Source: an uncultured Oscillospiraceae bacterium
GTDB taxonomy: Bacteria; Bacillota; Clostridia; Oscillospirales; Oscillospiraceae
Assembly (NCBI GenBank): GCA_947629775.1
Contig: CANRFA010000005.1
Coordinates: 1-64,000 of the forward strand
Length of the DNA: 64,000 bases
Reading direction: 5' to 3'
The translations under genes and the position numbers were made by a program. Positions 42,130 to 53,304 of the stretch are shown one piece after another. The notes beneath the pieces were generated by a model. The model saw nothing but the letters and a program-made list of their open reading frames with translations. It ran no database searches and was not told the origin of the DNA. Each line of letters begins with the position of its first letter. Within the stretch, counting starts at the first letter, position 1.

Positions 42130-43101
42130 GTGGATAAGAAGAAACCGATCAAAAGCATCAGCTACGCGAAATGGGGATACATTTTCATTGCGCCCTTCTT
42201 CATCACCTATGCTGTTTTTTCCCTGATCCCGCTGGTGGACACCATCCGCAACAGCTTCTATGAGTACTACTATTCCGGCCTGAAGGTCATCGGACCCACC
42301 TTTGTGGGTCTGCAGAACTATATCAGCCTTCTGTCCGCCGACCTGCCCAAGTATGCCTGGAACACCTTCGTCATGTGGATTCTGGGGTTTGTGCCCCAGA
42401 TCGCCGTGGCCCTGCTGCTGGCGGCCTGGTTTACGGACGCCCGCCTGAAGATCCACGGCAAGGAGTTCTTCAAGGTTGTCATCTACCTGCCCAATCTGAT
42501 CATGGCCTCCGCTTTCGCCATGCTGTTCTTCGCCCTGTTTTCCAACGCGGGTCCCGTGAACAACATCCTGCTGCGGATGGGAGTCATCGGAGAGGCCATC
42601 CGCTTCATGGAGTCCACTCTGGGAGCCAGAACCCTGGTGGCGCTGATGAACTTCTTAATGTGGTTCGGAAATACCACAATCATGCTCATGGCGGCCATTA
42701 TGGGCATCAATCCCGCCATCTTTGAGGCGGCGGAGCTGGACGGCTGTACCCATACCCAGATGTTCTTCAAAATCACGCTGCCCCAGATCCGGCCTCTGCT
42801 GACCTACACCCTGATCACCTCCCTGATCGGCGGCCTGCAGATGTTCGACGTGCCTCAGATCCTCACCGGCGGCCAGGGTGCCCCGGACCGTACCACCATG
42901 ACCCTGATCATGTTCCTGAACAACCACCTGACCAGCAAGAACTACGGCATGGCGGGCGCGCTTTCCATCTACCTCTTCGTGATCAGCGGTATCCTCTGCT
43001 TTATCGTATTCCGCATGAACATGGACGATGACCCGGACGGCTCCAAGGCCGCTGCGAAGCGCGCAAAGAAGCTGGCCCGGAAAGGAGGCAAGGCATCATG
43101 A
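42130..43101 (+). CDS. Sugar ABC transporter permease 1
   Basis: A 323-residue MalF/UgpA-type permease with six helices. The EAA loop EAAELDGCTHTQMFFKITLP docks the ATPase. It begins with GTG behind AAAGGGGG; the C-terminus is a basic cytoplasmic tail. It overlaps permease 2 by 4 bp. Confidence 0.93.
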   Translation: MDKKKPIKSISYAKWGYIFIAPFFITYAVFSLIPLVDTIRNSFYEYYYSGLKVIGPTFVGLQNYISLLSADLPKYAWNTFVMWILGFVPQIAVALLLAAWFTDARLKIHGKEFFKVVIYLPNLIMASAFAMLFFALFSNAGPVNNILLRMGVIGEAIRFMESTLGARTLVALMNFLMWFGNTTIMLMAAIMGINPAIFEAAELDGCTHTQMFFKITLPQIRPLLTYTLITSLIGGLQMFDVPQILTGGQGAPDRTTMTLIMFLNNHLTSKNYGMAGALSIYLFVISGILCFIVFRMNMDDDPDGSKAAAKRAKKLARKGGKAS

Positions 43102-43937
43102 AGAAAAAACCCGACGCGCGTACCATCATCGCGCATGTTGTGCTGATTTTCCTGTCGTTCCTGTGCCTGTTCTTCTTCTACATCCTGGTCATCAACGCCA
43201 GCCGCTCCCATGCGCAGCTGCAGCTGGGCTTCTCGGCCCTGCCGGGCAGCAGCCTCATCGCGAACTTCAAAAACGTGGTCAACGACCCGGCTATCCCCAT
43301 CCTCAAGGGAATCCGCAACAGCCTGATCGTCTCCGGCTGCTGCGCAGCCATCACGACCTACTTCTCTTCCATGACTGCCTATGGCATCTACGCCTATCAG
43401 TTCAGGCTCAACCGGGCGGCCTTTACCTTCATCATGATGATCCTGGTCATGCCTACCCAGGTGACCGCACTTGGTTTCCTGCGCCTCATCACCAACATGG
43501 GGATGGATGACTCCCTGCTGCCCCTGATTCTGCCATCCATCGCATCTCCAGCAGTCTTCTACTTCATGCACTCCTACATGCAGTCCTCTCTGCCCAAGGA
43601 ACTGATCGAGGCGGCCCGCATCGACGGTTCCGGGGAGTTCGGGACCTTTAACCGCATCGTCCTTCCCATCCTGAAGCCGGCCATGGCGGTCCAGGCCATT
43701 TTCACCTTCGTAGGTTCCTGGAACAACTACTTCATTCCCGCCCTGGTCATCACCTCCAAGGACAAGCAGACCCTGCCCATCATGATCGCCACCCTCCGGG
43801 GCGCGGACTACATGAACTTCGATATGGGCAAGATCTACATGATGATCACCATCGCCATCATCCCCATCGTGATTGTCTACCTGTGCCTGTCCAAATTCAT
43901 CATCGCCGGTGTCACACTGGGCGGTGTGAAGGAATAA
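43098..43937 (+). CDS. Sugar ABC transporter permease 2
   Basis: A 279-residue MalG/UgpE-type permease with six helices and the EAA loop EAARIDGSGEFGTFNRIVLP. It pairs with permease 1 to make the membrane channel of the importer. Start and stop overlap (ATGA) shows translational coupling; a GGAGG ribosome site lies in the preceding gene. Confidence 0.94.
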   Translation: MKKKPDARTIIAHVVLIFLSFLCLFFFYILVINASRSHAQLQLGFSALPGSSLIANFKNVVNDPAIPILKGIRNSLIVSGCCAAITTYFSSMTAYGIYAYQFRLNRAAFTFIMMILVMPTQVTALGFLRLITNMGMDDSLLPLILPSIASPAVFYFMHSYMQSSLPKELIEAARIDGSGEFGTFNRIVLPILKPAMAVQAIFTFVGSWNNYFIPALVITSKDKQTLPIMIATLRGADYMNFDMGKIYMMITIAIIPIVIVYLCLSKFIIAGVTLGGVKE

Positions 43938-43957
43938 GTCCAGCCTGAATACTGACG

Positions 43958-43991
43958 GCGCCCGTCCACTCCACCACTTGTGGACGGGCGC
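43958..43991 (+). other. Intercistronic hairpin before the ATPase gene
   Basis: GCGCCCGTCCAC and GTGGACGGGCGC form a 12-bp stem without a T run, so it probably limits rather than ends transcription. The following 130 bp to the ATPase gene are GC-rich with further inverted repeats. Confidence 0.55.
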
Positions 43992-44122
43992 ACAGGAAAA
44001 AGGAGGAAACTGTCCGTTACGCTCGCGGTGCGGCAGTGTGGAGACCTGCCGTAAGGCGGCCGCCGGGGAGCAGGCGGCTGTGAGACGGCCCGGGCGGAGG
44101 CCCGGCCGCCGGAGCGGATTTC

Positions 44123-45277
<1,155 letters not shown>

Positions 45278-45311
45278 TCTTTCTCCCTCCTCTTCTTCTC
45301 CTATACGTAAC

Positions 45312-45350
45312 ACGACGCCTCCGGCTGCCTTTGCCTGCCGGGGGCGTCGT
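45312..45350 (+). terminator. Terminator-like hairpin after the importer ATPase
   Basis: ACGACGCC...GGCGTCGT with an inner CCGGC/GCCGG stem. The T run is weak. Confidence 0.55.
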
Positions 45351-45412
45351 ACTGTTCGGGGCCGGGGCGCATCTCGCGTGTCCTTCCGGGGGGCTGTTCG
45401 GCTCCGGGCAGG

Positions 45413-45443
45413 AAAAAGAGCCGTATCCTGGGGGATGCGGCTC
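45413..45443 (-). terminator. Terminator of the crotonase gene
   Basis: On the minus strand GAGCCG-ATCC and GGAT-CGGCTC arms are followed by TTTTTCC, 14 bp after the stop codon. Confidence 0.85.
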
Positions 45444-45456
45444 CTTTCCATCCGGC

Positions 45457-46233
45457 TCAGCGGTTTTTGAAGGAGGCGAGCTTCTCCTTTTTCACGAAGG
45501 CGGCCATGGCGTCCTTCTGGTCTTCCGTGGCGAAGCAGAGGGCGAAGGCCTCGCTCTCATAGGCGGTGCCGGTGGCGATGTCGGTCTGGAGCCCCCGGCG
45601 GATGGCGGCCTTGGACTGGCGGACGGCGATCTGGGCGTTGGCGGCGATGGCGTTTGCCAGTTCCAGAGCCTTATCCATCAGCTCCTCGGGCGGGCAGACA
45701 TGGGTCACAAGGCCGATCTCCAGCGCCCGGGCGGCGCTGATGTTGCGGGCGGTCAGGATCATCTCCATGGCATTGGCGGTGCCCACCAGACGGGGCAGGC
45801 GCTGGGTGCCGCCAAATCCGGGGGTGATGCCGAGGCCGGTCTCGGGCTGGCCGAACTTTGCCTTCTCGCTGGCGATGCGGATGTCGCAGGACATGGCCAG
45901 TTCGCAGCCTCCGCCCAGGGCGAAGCCGTTAACGGCGGCGATGGTGGGCTTCGTGAGGTTCTCCAGCTTCAGAAACACCTGGTTGCCCAGCACGCCGAAA
46001 GCCTTGGCCTCCGCGGCGGTGAGAGTGGCCATCTGCCCGATGTCCGCGCCGGCGACGAAGGAGCGGCCCGCGCCGGTGAGCACGGCGACCAGAATCTCCC
46101 CGTCCGCCTCTACCTGATCCAGGACGGCGGACAGATCCCGCAGAACCTGATCGTTGAGGGCGTTCAGAGCCTCGGGCCGGTTCATGGTAATGACGCCGAC
46201 GGCGCCTTTCTTTTCCAGGGTGACAAAACTCAT
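45457..46233 (-). CDS. Enoyl-CoA hydratase/crotonase family protein
   Basis: A 258-residue crotonase-fold enzyme. Both catalytic glutamates are present: Glu111 in GGGCELAMSCD and Glu131 in FGQPETGLGI; the oxyanion-hole segments AGAD (61-64) and GGG (107-109) are intact. It probably hydrates enoyl-CoA, for example crotonyl-CoA in butyrate formation, but no other butyrate gene is in the window. AGGAGG precedes the ATG. It is a single-gene unit with its own terminator. Confidence 0.92.
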   Translation of the reverse strand: MSFVTLEKKGAVGVITMNRPEALNALNDQVLRDLSAVLDQVEADGEILVAVLTGAGRSFVAGADIGQMATLTAAEAKAFGVLGNQVFLKLENLTKPTIAAVNGFALGGGCELAMSCDIRIASEKAKFGQPETGLGITPGFGGTQRLPRLVGTANAMEMILTARNISAARALEIGLVTHVCPPEELMDKALELANAIAANAQIAVRQSKAAIRRGLQTDIATGTAYESEAFALCFATEDQKDAMAAFVKKEKLASFKNR

Positions 46234-46450
46234 AGGGCGGTTACCTCCTCTGCATTGGCGGGATGGACTCCCGCTCCCGTCATTCTAACAGGAAAGCACA
46301 GGGAAAGCAAGCGGGGGCCTGGAAAAAGCATGCGAAGGGAAGAAAAAGCACATCACCGACCGGACTCCGCCGCCACGCAGAGCGGCGGAAGGAAAGAGGT
46401 CATGCCCGCCCTGGACCCGGAATAGACTGAAGGAAACGGGAGGGATGGAC

Positions 46451-47989
46451 ATGGGAGAGCGTTCAGATCCGGGAGGAAGAGGAGTTCTGCTGCTGACCGT
46501 GCTGGGGGCCCTCGCCCAGGCGCTGGGGTTCGGGTACCGGGTGGCCCTCTCCCGGATGGTGGGTGCGGAGGTCATGGGCCTCTACCAGCTGCTGATGCCG
46601 GTGTCCTCCGTGCTGATGTCCCTGACGGCGGTGGGCCTGACTGCTGCGGTCTCCAACCTCACCGCCCGCAACCTGGCCCTGGGCAACAGCCGGGGCGCGG
46701 ATCAGACCCTAGGCACCTGCATGAAGCTGTTCTTTGCCCTGCTTCTTCCTTTGGGAGCGGCGGTGATCCTGGCCTCGGACTGGATTTCGGTGGCGCTGCT
46801 GGGGGACGCCCGCACCCGCCTGGGCCTCATGCTGCTGGTGCCCTGCGTGGCCCTCACCGGCATCGAAAATCTGCACAAGCACTGTTTTTACGGCGCGGGC
46901 CGGGTGACGCCTCCGGCGGTCTCGGAACTTCTGGAGCAGGGAATCCGGGCGGCAGCGGTGCTGGGCCTGCTGACGCTCTTCCTGCCCCAGTATCCGGAGC
47001 GGGCGGCAGGCCTGATCGTGGCGGGGATGGTGCTCTGCGAGGTGTATTCCGCCCTGACTCTCACGTTTCTCTACCGCCTTCTCCTGCGGCGGAAGGGGCT
47101 GCGGGGGCCGGGGGAGAAGCCGGGTGTCCGGCTGCGGAAGGTGGCCTCCGTAGCCCTGCCGGTGGGGGCCAACGCCCTGCTTGGCAATCTTCTGGGGGCC
47201 GCCAACACCACCCTCATCCCCCGCAAGCTGGTGGAAGGAGGTATGGAACCGGGGGCTGCGGTGGCCCGCCTGGGGGTGATCCACGGCATGACGCTCCCCA
47301 TGCTCTCCCTGCCTACCGTTTTCCTGGGGGCCCTTGGTCTGGTGCTGGCGCCCCGTCTTGCCCGGGCCCACGCCCTGGGGCGGGACGGGGAGGTACGCCG
47401 GCTCGCCGGACGGGCCGTGTCCGCGGTGGCGGTCCTGTCGCTGCCCGCCATGGCGATGATGGCGGTGCTGGGACCGGATCTCGGGGAGCTGCTCTTTCAC
47501 CAGGAGGGCGTGGGGGAGTACCTGGTTCCTCTGGCGGCGGGCATGGCCATGAGCTGCTTTTCTTCCGTCTTCTGCTGCGTGCTCAATGGTGTGAGCTGTC
47601 AGCGGACCGTGGCGGTCATCTCCCTTCTGGGAGGCGGTGTCCAACTGCTGTGTACGCTGGCTCTGGTGCCTCTGCCTGGTGTGGGGCTGGGCGGCTACGT
47701 GGCGGGAACGGTGCTCTCCACCGGGATGGAGCTCTCCCTTCTGGTTTACGCAGTCTGGCGGAAGACCGGTGTAGCGCCCCGCCTGTTCTCCTGGCTGGCC
47801 GCTCCCGGACTGGGGGCGCTGCTGGCGGCTCTGACCGGCAATCTCCTGCTGCGGCGGCTACGGGAAGCGGGGATGGAGACAGTGCCCGGCCTGCTCTGCG
47901 TGCTGGTCTTTTCCGCCGTTCTTTATCTGGCTGCCCTTTGGGCCCAGGGTATCCGTCCCCGGGAAGTGCTGCGGGTCAGAGTCCGTTGA
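46451..47989 (+). CDS. spoVB: SpoVB/MurJ-type lipid flippase
   Basis: A 512-residue polytopic membrane protein of the MOP superfamily, SpoVB branch, with about 12-14 helices. The first block ALGFGYRVALSRMVGAEVMGLYQL is the family signature. Members move lipid-linked precursors across the membrane; SpoVB acts in spore cortex formation in Bacillus, other copies act in wall synthesis. ATG 46451 was chosen for GGGAGGG six bases upstream; the ATG at 46445 touches the ribosome site. It overlaps the convergent dehydrogenase by 14 bp at the 3' end. Confidence 0.9.
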   Translation: MGERSDPGGRGVLLLTVLGALAQALGFGYRVALSRMVGAEVMGLYQLLMPVSSVLMSLTAVGLTAAVSNLTARNLALGNSRGADQTLGTCMKLFFALLLPLGAAVILASDWISVALLGDARTRLGLMLLVPCVALTGIENLHKHCFYGAGRVTPPAVSELLEQGIRAAAVLGLLTLFLPQYPERAAGLIVAGMVLCEVYSALTLTFLYRLLLRRKGLRGPGEKPGVRLRKVASVALPVGANALLGNLLGAANTTLIPRKLVEGGMEPGAAVARLGVIHGMTLPMLSLPTVFLGALGLVLAPRLARAHALGRDGEVRRLAGRAVSAVAVLSLPAMAMMAVLGPDLGELLFHQEGVGEYLVPLAAGMAMSCFSSVFCCVLNGVSCQRTVAVISLLGGGVQLLCTLALVPLPGVGLGGYVAGTVLSTGMELSLLVYAVWRKTGVAPRLFSWLAAPGLGALLAALTGNLLLRRLREAGMETVPGLLCVLVFSAVLYLAALWAQGIRPREVLRVRVR

Positions 47990-48965
47990 CGATGTGGGTG
48001 GGGCGCAGCCCCTGGGTGACCCGCTGCGCGTTGGTCCACATGGTTTCATGGGCGCGGGCGAAGCAGCCGCCGGAGGCGCCGCCCAGGTGGCAGCTGTAGA
48101 TGGCCCGATGGCGGGCTTCGAGCGGGAGATTCACCAGAGGATGGTCCGCCGGAGTGGGTTCCGGCTCGATGGTATCCAGGGCGGCGCAGGCCAGATGGCC
48201 GTCGATCAGGGCCTGGCGCAGGGCCAGATTGTCCACCAGAGCGCCCCGGGCGCAGTTGACCAGAATGGAGCCGGGTTTCATGCGGGCCAGGAAGTCCGCG
48301 TCCACCATTTCCACGGTGTCCGGCGTGACCGCGCAGTGGAGGGAGACGATGTCGCAGGTGGAGGCCAGTTCTTCCAGGGGCAGATAGGTGACGCCGAACT
48401 TCTCCTCTACTTCGGGAGAACGACGGTGGAGCGTATAGTAGTAGAGGGGGCACTCGAAGGCGGCCAGCCGCCGGGCGGTGGCCTGGGCGGTATCGCCAAA
48501 GCCGATCAGACCCACCGAGCACTGAAAGAGACCGGGATTGCCGGCGGCGATCACCTCGGTCTTCTTCTCAATCTGCCGGCCGGCCAGCATGGCGTTGTGG
48601 GCTTCAATGCCCTGGCGGAGAGCCATGAGCATCAGCATGATGGTGTGCTCCGCCACAGCGGCGGCGTTGCAGCCCTGGTTGTTGCACACGAAGATTCCCC
48701 TGCGACGGGCGGCTTCGCAGTCAATGCAGTTGTAGGCCACGCCTTCGGAGTGTATGAGCTTCAGGTGGGGCAGCTGCTCCAGAATGGCGTCGCTTACCTC
48801 TGTGATGGCGTCCACGAAGAGGACCTCCGCGTCTGCGTTCTCCCGGGCGGCCTGGAGGTAGCTCTGATCCGGGGTGCGGAACACCAGCTGCGCATCCAGC
48901 TGGTCCGCCACAGCCGGGCGGTAGGTGCGGTAGCGGTTGGGCGGACCGAAGACAAGTATTTTCAT
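47976..48965 (-). CDS. D-2-hydroxyacid dehydrogenase family protein
   Basis: A 329-residue NAD-dependent enzyme. The Rossmann motif is GLIGFGDTA. The catalytic triad is seen as Arg in NCARGALVD, Glu in DTIEPEPTP and His in YSCHLGGASGG. Substrate may be a 2-hydroxy acid such as phosphoglycerate, glyoxylate or lactate derivatives; it cannot be fixed here. ATG 48965 is preceded by AAGGAGG; the frame extends further but through the promoter. Confidence 0.9.
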   Translation of the reverse strand: MKILVFGPPNRYRTYRPAVADQLDAQLVFRTPDQSYLQAARENADAEVLFVDAITEVSDAILEQLPHLKLIHSEGVAYNCIDCEAARRRGIFVCNNQGCNAAAVAEHTIMLMLMALRQGIEAHNAMLAGRQIEKKTEVIAAGNPGLFQCSVGLIGFGDTAQATARRLAAFECPLYYYTLHRRSPEVEEKFGVTYLPLEELASTCDIVSLHCAVTPDTVEMVDADFLARMKPGSILVNCARGALVDNLALRQALIDGHLACAALDTIEPEPTPADHPLVNLPLEARHRAIYSCHLGGASGGCFARAHETMWTNAQRVTQGLRPTHIVNGL

Positions 48966-48996
48966 GGCGAAGCCTCCTTGAGGTGAGATGCTTCTC

Positions 48997-49025
48997 ATTA
49001 TATCACGGTTCGCCGGAGCGGGCAA
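48997..49025 (-). promoter_or_regulatory. Promoter of the hydroxyacid dehydrogenase
   Basis: Minus-strand TTGCCC (49025-49020), 17 bp, TATAAT (49002-48997). Confidence 0.8.
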
Positions 49026-49076
49026 ATCCGGGACGGAGAGAGAAGCTGGCCAATGGGCGGATCGTGACACACTGAA

Positions 49077-49103
49077 TTAGCACTCCAGGATAGAGAGTGC
49101 TAA
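49077..49103. promoter_or_regulatory. CIRCE operator (HrcA) of hsp20
   Basis: A perfect TTAGCACTC-N9-GAGTGCTAA element, the operator of the heat-shock repressor HrcA. It lies 122 bp before the hsp20 start codon; a TATACT sequence about 50 bp downstream has no good -35 partner, so the promoter is not clear. Confidence 0.95.
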
Positions 49104-49224
49104 ATTTACAGTTCCGTAACATTTGACTGATAGATTCGTTCACAATCGGGCAGTATACTTAGGGCAAATTCAGATGGGACCCCGGAGAGGTTTAAGGACC
49201 GGGGTCCGAAAGGAGAGTTCGATC

Positions 49225-49647
49225 ATGTACAGCATTCTTCCGTTTGGTCAGCGCGGTCTCGACAGCTTCTTCGACGACTTCGAGCGCAGCTTCTTCCCCG
49301 ACCTGCACAACCGCGTCCCCGCCTTCCGCACGGACATTAAGGACGAGGGCGACCACTTCCTGCTGGAGGCGGAGCTGCCCGGGTTCCGGAAGGAGGACAT
49401 CGACCTGGACCTGCGGGACGGAGTGCTCACCATCTCGGCGAAGCACGAGGAGACCACGGAGAACCGGGATGAGAACGACCGCTATGTGTGCCGGGAGCGC
49501 CGCAGCGGCAGCTTCCACCGCTCCTTTGATGTCTCCGGGATCCGGGAGAACGACATCGGAGCCGCCTATGACAACGGCGTGCTCACCCTGACCCTCCCCA
49601 AGGCCGACGAACAGCCGGCCCAGGGGCGCAGGATCGCCATCCAGTAA
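49225..49647 (+). CDS. Hsp20 small heat-shock protein
   Basis: A 140-residue alpha-crystallin-type chaperone that holds unfolding proteins. The alpha-crystallin domain spans about 35-125 (FLLEAELPGFRKEDIDLDLRDG; NGVLTLTLPKAD) and the terminal IAI motif mediates oligomer contacts. The ATG follows AAAGGAGAG; the frame is open to 49123 but no ribosome site supports it. It is under a CIRCE operator. Confidence 0.95.
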   Translation: MYSILPFGQRGLDSFFDDFERSFFPDLHNRVPAFRTDIKDEGDHFLLEAELPGFRKEDIDLDLRDGVLTISAKHEETTENRDENDRYVCRERRSGSFHRSFDVSGIRENDIGAAYDNGVLTLTLPKADEQPAQGRRIAIQ

Positions 49648-49654
49648 GCAGAGC

Positions 49655-49683
49655 GGGGGGCGGGCCTTCGGGTCCGCCCCCTT
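49655..49683 (+). terminator. Terminator of hsp20
   Basis: GGGGGCGG and CCGCCCCC around GCCTTCGGGT, then TTCT. Confidence 0.65.
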
Positions 49684-49746
49684 CTGAACCCCTGACCGGG
49701 GAGTGGGAGCTTCCGGAAAAAAGTTTCGGATTCCGGAAAAAACCTC

Positions 49747-49775
49747 TTGCAATCTTCCGGAGCAGGGTGTATCAT
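49747..49775 (+). promoter_or_regulatory. Promoter of clpB
   Basis: TTGCAA (49747-49752), 17 bp, TATCAT (49770-49775). Confidence 0.8.
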
Positions 49776-49779
49776 ACAG

Positions 49780-49806
49780 TTAGCAGTCGGAAGACGAGAG
49801 TGCTAA
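49780..49806. promoter_or_regulatory. CIRCE operator (HrcA) of clpB
   Basis: TTAGCAGTC-N9-GAGTGCTAA, one change from the perfect element, placed immediately after the -10 box. Confidence 0.92.
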
Positions 49807-49861
49807 CCCGGCTGCCTCTACAGAAGATTCTGAAACCGCTGAGTGAAGGAGGTTTCTTTTC

Positions 49862-52456
49862 ATGAATACCAGTCAGTTTACCCAGAAGACCATGGCCGCC
49901 CTGCAGAGCGCCAACGAGCTGGCGAAGGAGCACGGCAACCAGCAGGTCGAGCAGGCCCACCTGCTCCTGGCCCTGGTCTCCGATGCCGAGGGGCTGATCC
50001 CTCAGCTGATGACCGCCATGGGCATGACCGTGCCCAGCTTCGAAGCTGCCGTGCGCGCCCAGGTGGAGCGCCTGCCCAAGGTCTACGGCGGAGGCCGGGA
50101 GGCGGATAAGTTCTATATCGCCCAGGATGTGGACCGGGCGCTGAAGGCCGCCGAGCAGGCCGCCGGTTCCATGAAGGACGAGTACATCTCCGTGGAGCAC
50201 GTCTTCCTCGGCCTGCTGGACGAGGCAAACTCCGCCCTCAAGGAGCTGTTCCGCACCTATAATGTGACGAAGGAGAAGGTCATGCAGGCCCTGGCCTCCG
50301 TCCGTGGCAACCAGCGGGTTACCAGCGACAACCCGGAGGAGACCTACGCCGCCCTGAAAAAGTACGGCACCGACCTGGTGGAGCGGGCCCGGCAGAACAA
50401 GCTGGACCCGGTGATCGGGCGGGACGACGAAATCCGCAATGTGATCCGGATCCTCTCCCGGAAGACCAAGAACAACCCGGTGCTGATCGGTGAGCCCGGC
50501 GTGGGCAAGACCGCCATCGCGGAAGGGCTGGCCCAGCGGATCGTCAAGGGGGACGTGCCCGGGTCCCTGAAGGACAAGACCATCTTCGCTCTGGATATGG
50601 GCGCCCTGATCGCCGGCGCCAAGTACCGGGGCGAGTTCGAGGAGCGGCTGAAGGCCGTTCTCAACGAGGTGAAGAAGTCCGATGGCAGGATCCTCCTGTT
50701 TATCGACGAGCTGCACACCATCGTAGGCGCCGGCAAGACCGAGGGCTCCATGGATGCGGGCAACCTGCTCAAGCCCATGCTGGCCCGGGGCGAGCTGCAC
50801 TGCATCGGTGCCACCACCCTCAACGAGTACCGGCAGTACATTGAGAAGGATGCTGCTCTGGAGCGCCGGTTCCAGCCGGTTATGGTCAACGAACCCAGCG
50901 TAGAGGACGCGGTGGCCATTCTCCGCGGCCTGAAGGAGCGCTACGAGGTCTATCACGGCGTGAAGATCACGGACGGTGCCATCATCGCTGCCGCCTCCCT
51001 CTCCAACCGCTACATCACGGACCGGTTCCTGCCGGATAAGGCCATCGACCTCATCGATGAGGCCTGCGCCATGATCCGCACGGAGATGGATTCCATGCCC
51101 ACCGAACTGGACATCATCCGCCGGAAGATCATCCAGCACGAGATCGAAGAGGCCGCCCTGAAGAAGGAGACCGACAAGATCTCTCAGGAACATCTGGCGG
51201 AGATCCAGAAGGAGCTCTCGGACCTGCGGGACGAGTTCAACGCAAAGAAGGCCCAGTGGGACAACGAGAAGGGGGCCATCGGCAAGGTACAGAAGCTGCG
51301 GGAGGACCTGGAGGCCGCCAACGCGGCCCTGGAGAAGGCCCAGCGGGAATACAACCTGGAGAAGGCCGCTGAACTGCAGTATGGTCGTATCCCTGCCCTG
51401 CGCAAGGCGCTGGAGGCGGAGGAGTCCCTGGCCAATGCCAGCAAGGCGAGGTCCCTGCTGCGGGACAAGGTTACCGAAGAGGAGATCGCCCGCATCATCG
51501 AGCGCTGGACCGGTATTCCCGTGGCGCGCCTGATGGAAGGGGAGCGGGAGAAGCTGCTCCATCTGGAGGACATTCTCCACAGGCGGGTGATCGGCCAGGA
51601 CGAGGCAGTGCGTCTTGTTTCCGAGGCCATCCTCCGCAGCCGGGCCGGCATCGCCGACCCGAAGAAGCCCATCGGCTCCTTCCTCTTCCTGGGTCCCACC
51701 GGCGTGGGCAAGACCGAGCTGGCCAAGACCCTGGCGGAGGCTCTGTTCGACAGCGAGAAGAACCTGGTGCGCATCGACATGAGCGAGTACATGGAGAAGT
51801 TCTCGGTCTCCCGGCTGATCGGAGCGCCTCCGGGATATGTGGGCTATGAGGAGGGCGGACAGCTCACCGAGGCGGTGCGTCGCAAGCCCTACTCCGTCAT
51901 CCTCTTCGACGAGGTGGAGAAGGCTCACCCGGACGTGTTCAACGTGCTGCTCCAGGTGCTGGACGATGGCCGGATCACGGACAGCCAGGGCCGGACGGTG
52001 GACTTCAAGAACACCATCATCATCCTCACATCCAACCTGGGCAGCCAGTATCTGCTGGACGGGATCGACGAGCGGGGAGAGATCTCCGAACAGGCCCGTG
52101 CCCAGGTGGATCAGCTGCTGAAGCGCTCCTTCCGGCCCGAGTTCCTGAACCGGCTGGACGAGATCGTCTTCTACAAGCCCCTGACGCGGGAGAACGTGAC
52201 GGCCATCATTGACCTGCTGCTGGCGGAGCTGAACCGCCGCCTGGAGGACAAGGAACTGACCGTGAAGCTCTCCGATGGCGCCCGGGCGTTCATCCTCGAC
52301 AGTGCCTACGATCCCATTTACGGTGCCCGGCCCCTGCGCCGCTTCCTGCAGCACACCGTGGAGACCCTGGTCAGCCGCCGTATCGTGGCCGACGAGGTGG
52401 CCCCCGGCGAGACTCTGGAAGTGGTGGTCCGGGATGGAGAACTGACGGTGGCGTAA
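49862..52456 (+). CDS. clpB: ClpB disaggregase
   Basis: The 864-residue hexameric AAA+ chaperone threads aggregated proteins, working with DnaK. Domain order: ClpN repeats (1-145), AAA1 with GEPGVGKTA and [12 protein letters not shown], the coiled-coil middle domain (about 410-525), AAA2 with GPTGVGKTE and [14 protein letters not shown], and the C-terminal small domain. Length equals typical ClpB. Preceded by GGAGG. A CIRCE element, not a CtsR box, sits at its promoter. Confidence 0.97.
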   Translation: MNTSQFTQKTMAALQSANELAKEHGNQQVEQAHLLLALVSDAEGLIPQLMTAMGMTVPSFEAAVRAQVERLPKVYGGGREADKFYIAQDVDRALKAAEQAAGSMKDEYISVEHVFLGLLDEANSALKELFRTYNVTKEKVMQALASVRGNQRVTSDNPEETYAALKKYGTDLVERARQNKLDPVIGRDDEIRNVIRILSRKTKNNPVLIGEPGVGKTAIAEGLAQRIVKGDVPGSLKDKTIFALDMGALIAGAKYRGEFEERLKAVLNEVKKSDGRILLFIDELHTIVGAGKTEGSMDAGNLLKPMLARGELHCIGATTLNEYRQYIEKDAALERRFQPVMVNEPSVEDAVAILRGLKERYEVYHGVKITDGAIIAAASLSNRYITDRFLPDKAIDLIDEACAMIRTEMDSMPTELDIIRRKIIQHEIEEAALKKETDKISQEHLAEIQKELSDLRDEFNAKKAQWDNEKGAIGKVQKLREDLEAANAALEKAQREYNLEKAAELQYGRIPALRKALEAEESLANASKARSLLRDKVTEEEIARIIERWTGIPVARLMEGEREKLLHLEDILHRRVIGQDEAVRLVSEAILRSRAGIADPKKPIGSFLFLGPTGVGKTELAKTLAEALFDSEKNLVRIDMSEYMEKFSVSRLIGAPPGYVGYEEGGQLTEAVRRKPYSVILFDEVEKAHPDVFNVLLQVLDDGRITDSQGRTVDFKNTIIILTSNLGSQYLLDGIDERGEISEQARAQVDQLLKRSFRPEFLNRLDEIVFYKPLTRENVTAIIDLLLAELNRRLEDKELTVKLSDGARAFILDSAYDPIYGARPLRRFLQHTVETLVSRRIVADEVAPGETLEVVVRDGELTVA

Positions 52457-52491
52457 GACAACTCTTCGCCCGGTGCAATTCCTGAAATGAC

Positions 52492-52525
52492 AGCCCTTCG
52501 CCCCTTCCCGGGCGAAGGGCTTTTT
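52492..52525 (+). terminator. Terminator of clpB
   Basis: AGCCCTTCGCC and GGCGAAGGGCT form an 11-bp stem followed by TTTTCT. Confidence 0.92.
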
Positions 52526-52600
52526 CTGACAGATGCCGGCGTGGCGCACCGGAAACCGGAAATGCTGGAGTATCTTACCGGAAAATGAACCACGGGTTGG

Positions 52601-52629
52601 TTGAAGAATTCCCCGGAAAGGTGTATCCT
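52601..52629 (+). promoter_or_regulatory. Promoter of the hypothetical gene at 52660
   Basis: TTGAAG (52601-52606), 17 bp, TATCCT (52624-52629). Confidence 0.55.
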
Positions 52630-52659
52630 GTGGACAGAAACCAGGAAAGGAGTGGATTC

Positions 52660-53304
52660 ATGAACCTGAAAGAAGCATTCCGCTACCAGAACCGGCTGCA
52701 GAGCCTGATGGAGGAAGCGGAGATGATCCTGGGTCGTACGGAGAACATCACGAGGGTGCAGACTACCGTCCTGCGCAGGAAGGTCATGCCGGAGGCGGAG
52801 GATGAGGTCACCATCAGCGTTCCGCCCAGCGAGTTTGCCGGGCAGATCACCACTCTGGTGGAGTTTCTGGTCTGGCTGCTGGAGGAGCGGGAGAAGCTGA
52901 GCGCGGCGGTAACCCGGGCCAAGGAAACCGTGGATCTGCCGGCCGGCCTGGACGGTGAGGTGGGTCTCAACGCAAAGCGCCAGGAGGTGGCCCGCCTGCT
53001 GCGCACCATGACCGGTCTGCGGGGCAGCGAGACCCTGATTCCCGGTGGAGGCACCGGATACCGCTTTAACAACGAGGGCAACCAGGTTCCCTACCGCTGC
53101 GATGTGAAGCGGGTGACCACCATCAACTACGACCGCAACCGGGTGCGGAAGCTGTGTTCGGACCTGAGTCGCAGGGCGGACCAGGTGTCCGCGGCGCTGG
53201 ACGCCGCCATCATTGAGACGCAGGTGGACTGGGAGCCCCCCTTCGACGTCAACGAACCCTTCGTGGAGGTCTTCGAGGCCTGGGCGGGCGTGGAGCCCGG
53301 ATAA
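52660..53304 (+). CDS. Uncharacterised protein, conserved-looking and helical
   Basis: A 214-residue cytoplasmic protein with no recognised domain. It begins MNLKEAFRYQNRLQSLMEEA, is mostly charged helix (two coiled-coil-like stretches, about 5-35 and 65-100), and ends QVDWEPPFDVNEPFVEVFE. The pattern GGTGYRFNNEGNQVPYRCDV in the middle looks like a folded core. I believe similar hypothetical proteins occur in other gut Firmicutes, but I cannot name the family. AAAGGAG precedes the ATG. It stands alone. Confidence 0.7.
   Translation: MNLKEAFRYQNRLQSLMEEAEMILGRTENITRVQTTVLRRKVMPEAEDEVTISVPPSEFAGQITTLVEFLVWLLEEREKLSAAVTRAKETVDLPAGLDGEVGLNAKRQEVARLLRTMTGLRGSETLIPGGGTGYRFNNEGNQVPYRCDVKRVTTINYDRNRVRKLCSDLSRRADQVSAALDAAIIETQVDWEPPFDVNEPFVEVFEAWAGVEPG

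Noticed and set aside
49772..52549. A 925-codon open frame opposite clpB
   Set aside because: ClpB is complete and typical on the plus strand; the antisense product has no recognisable domain.
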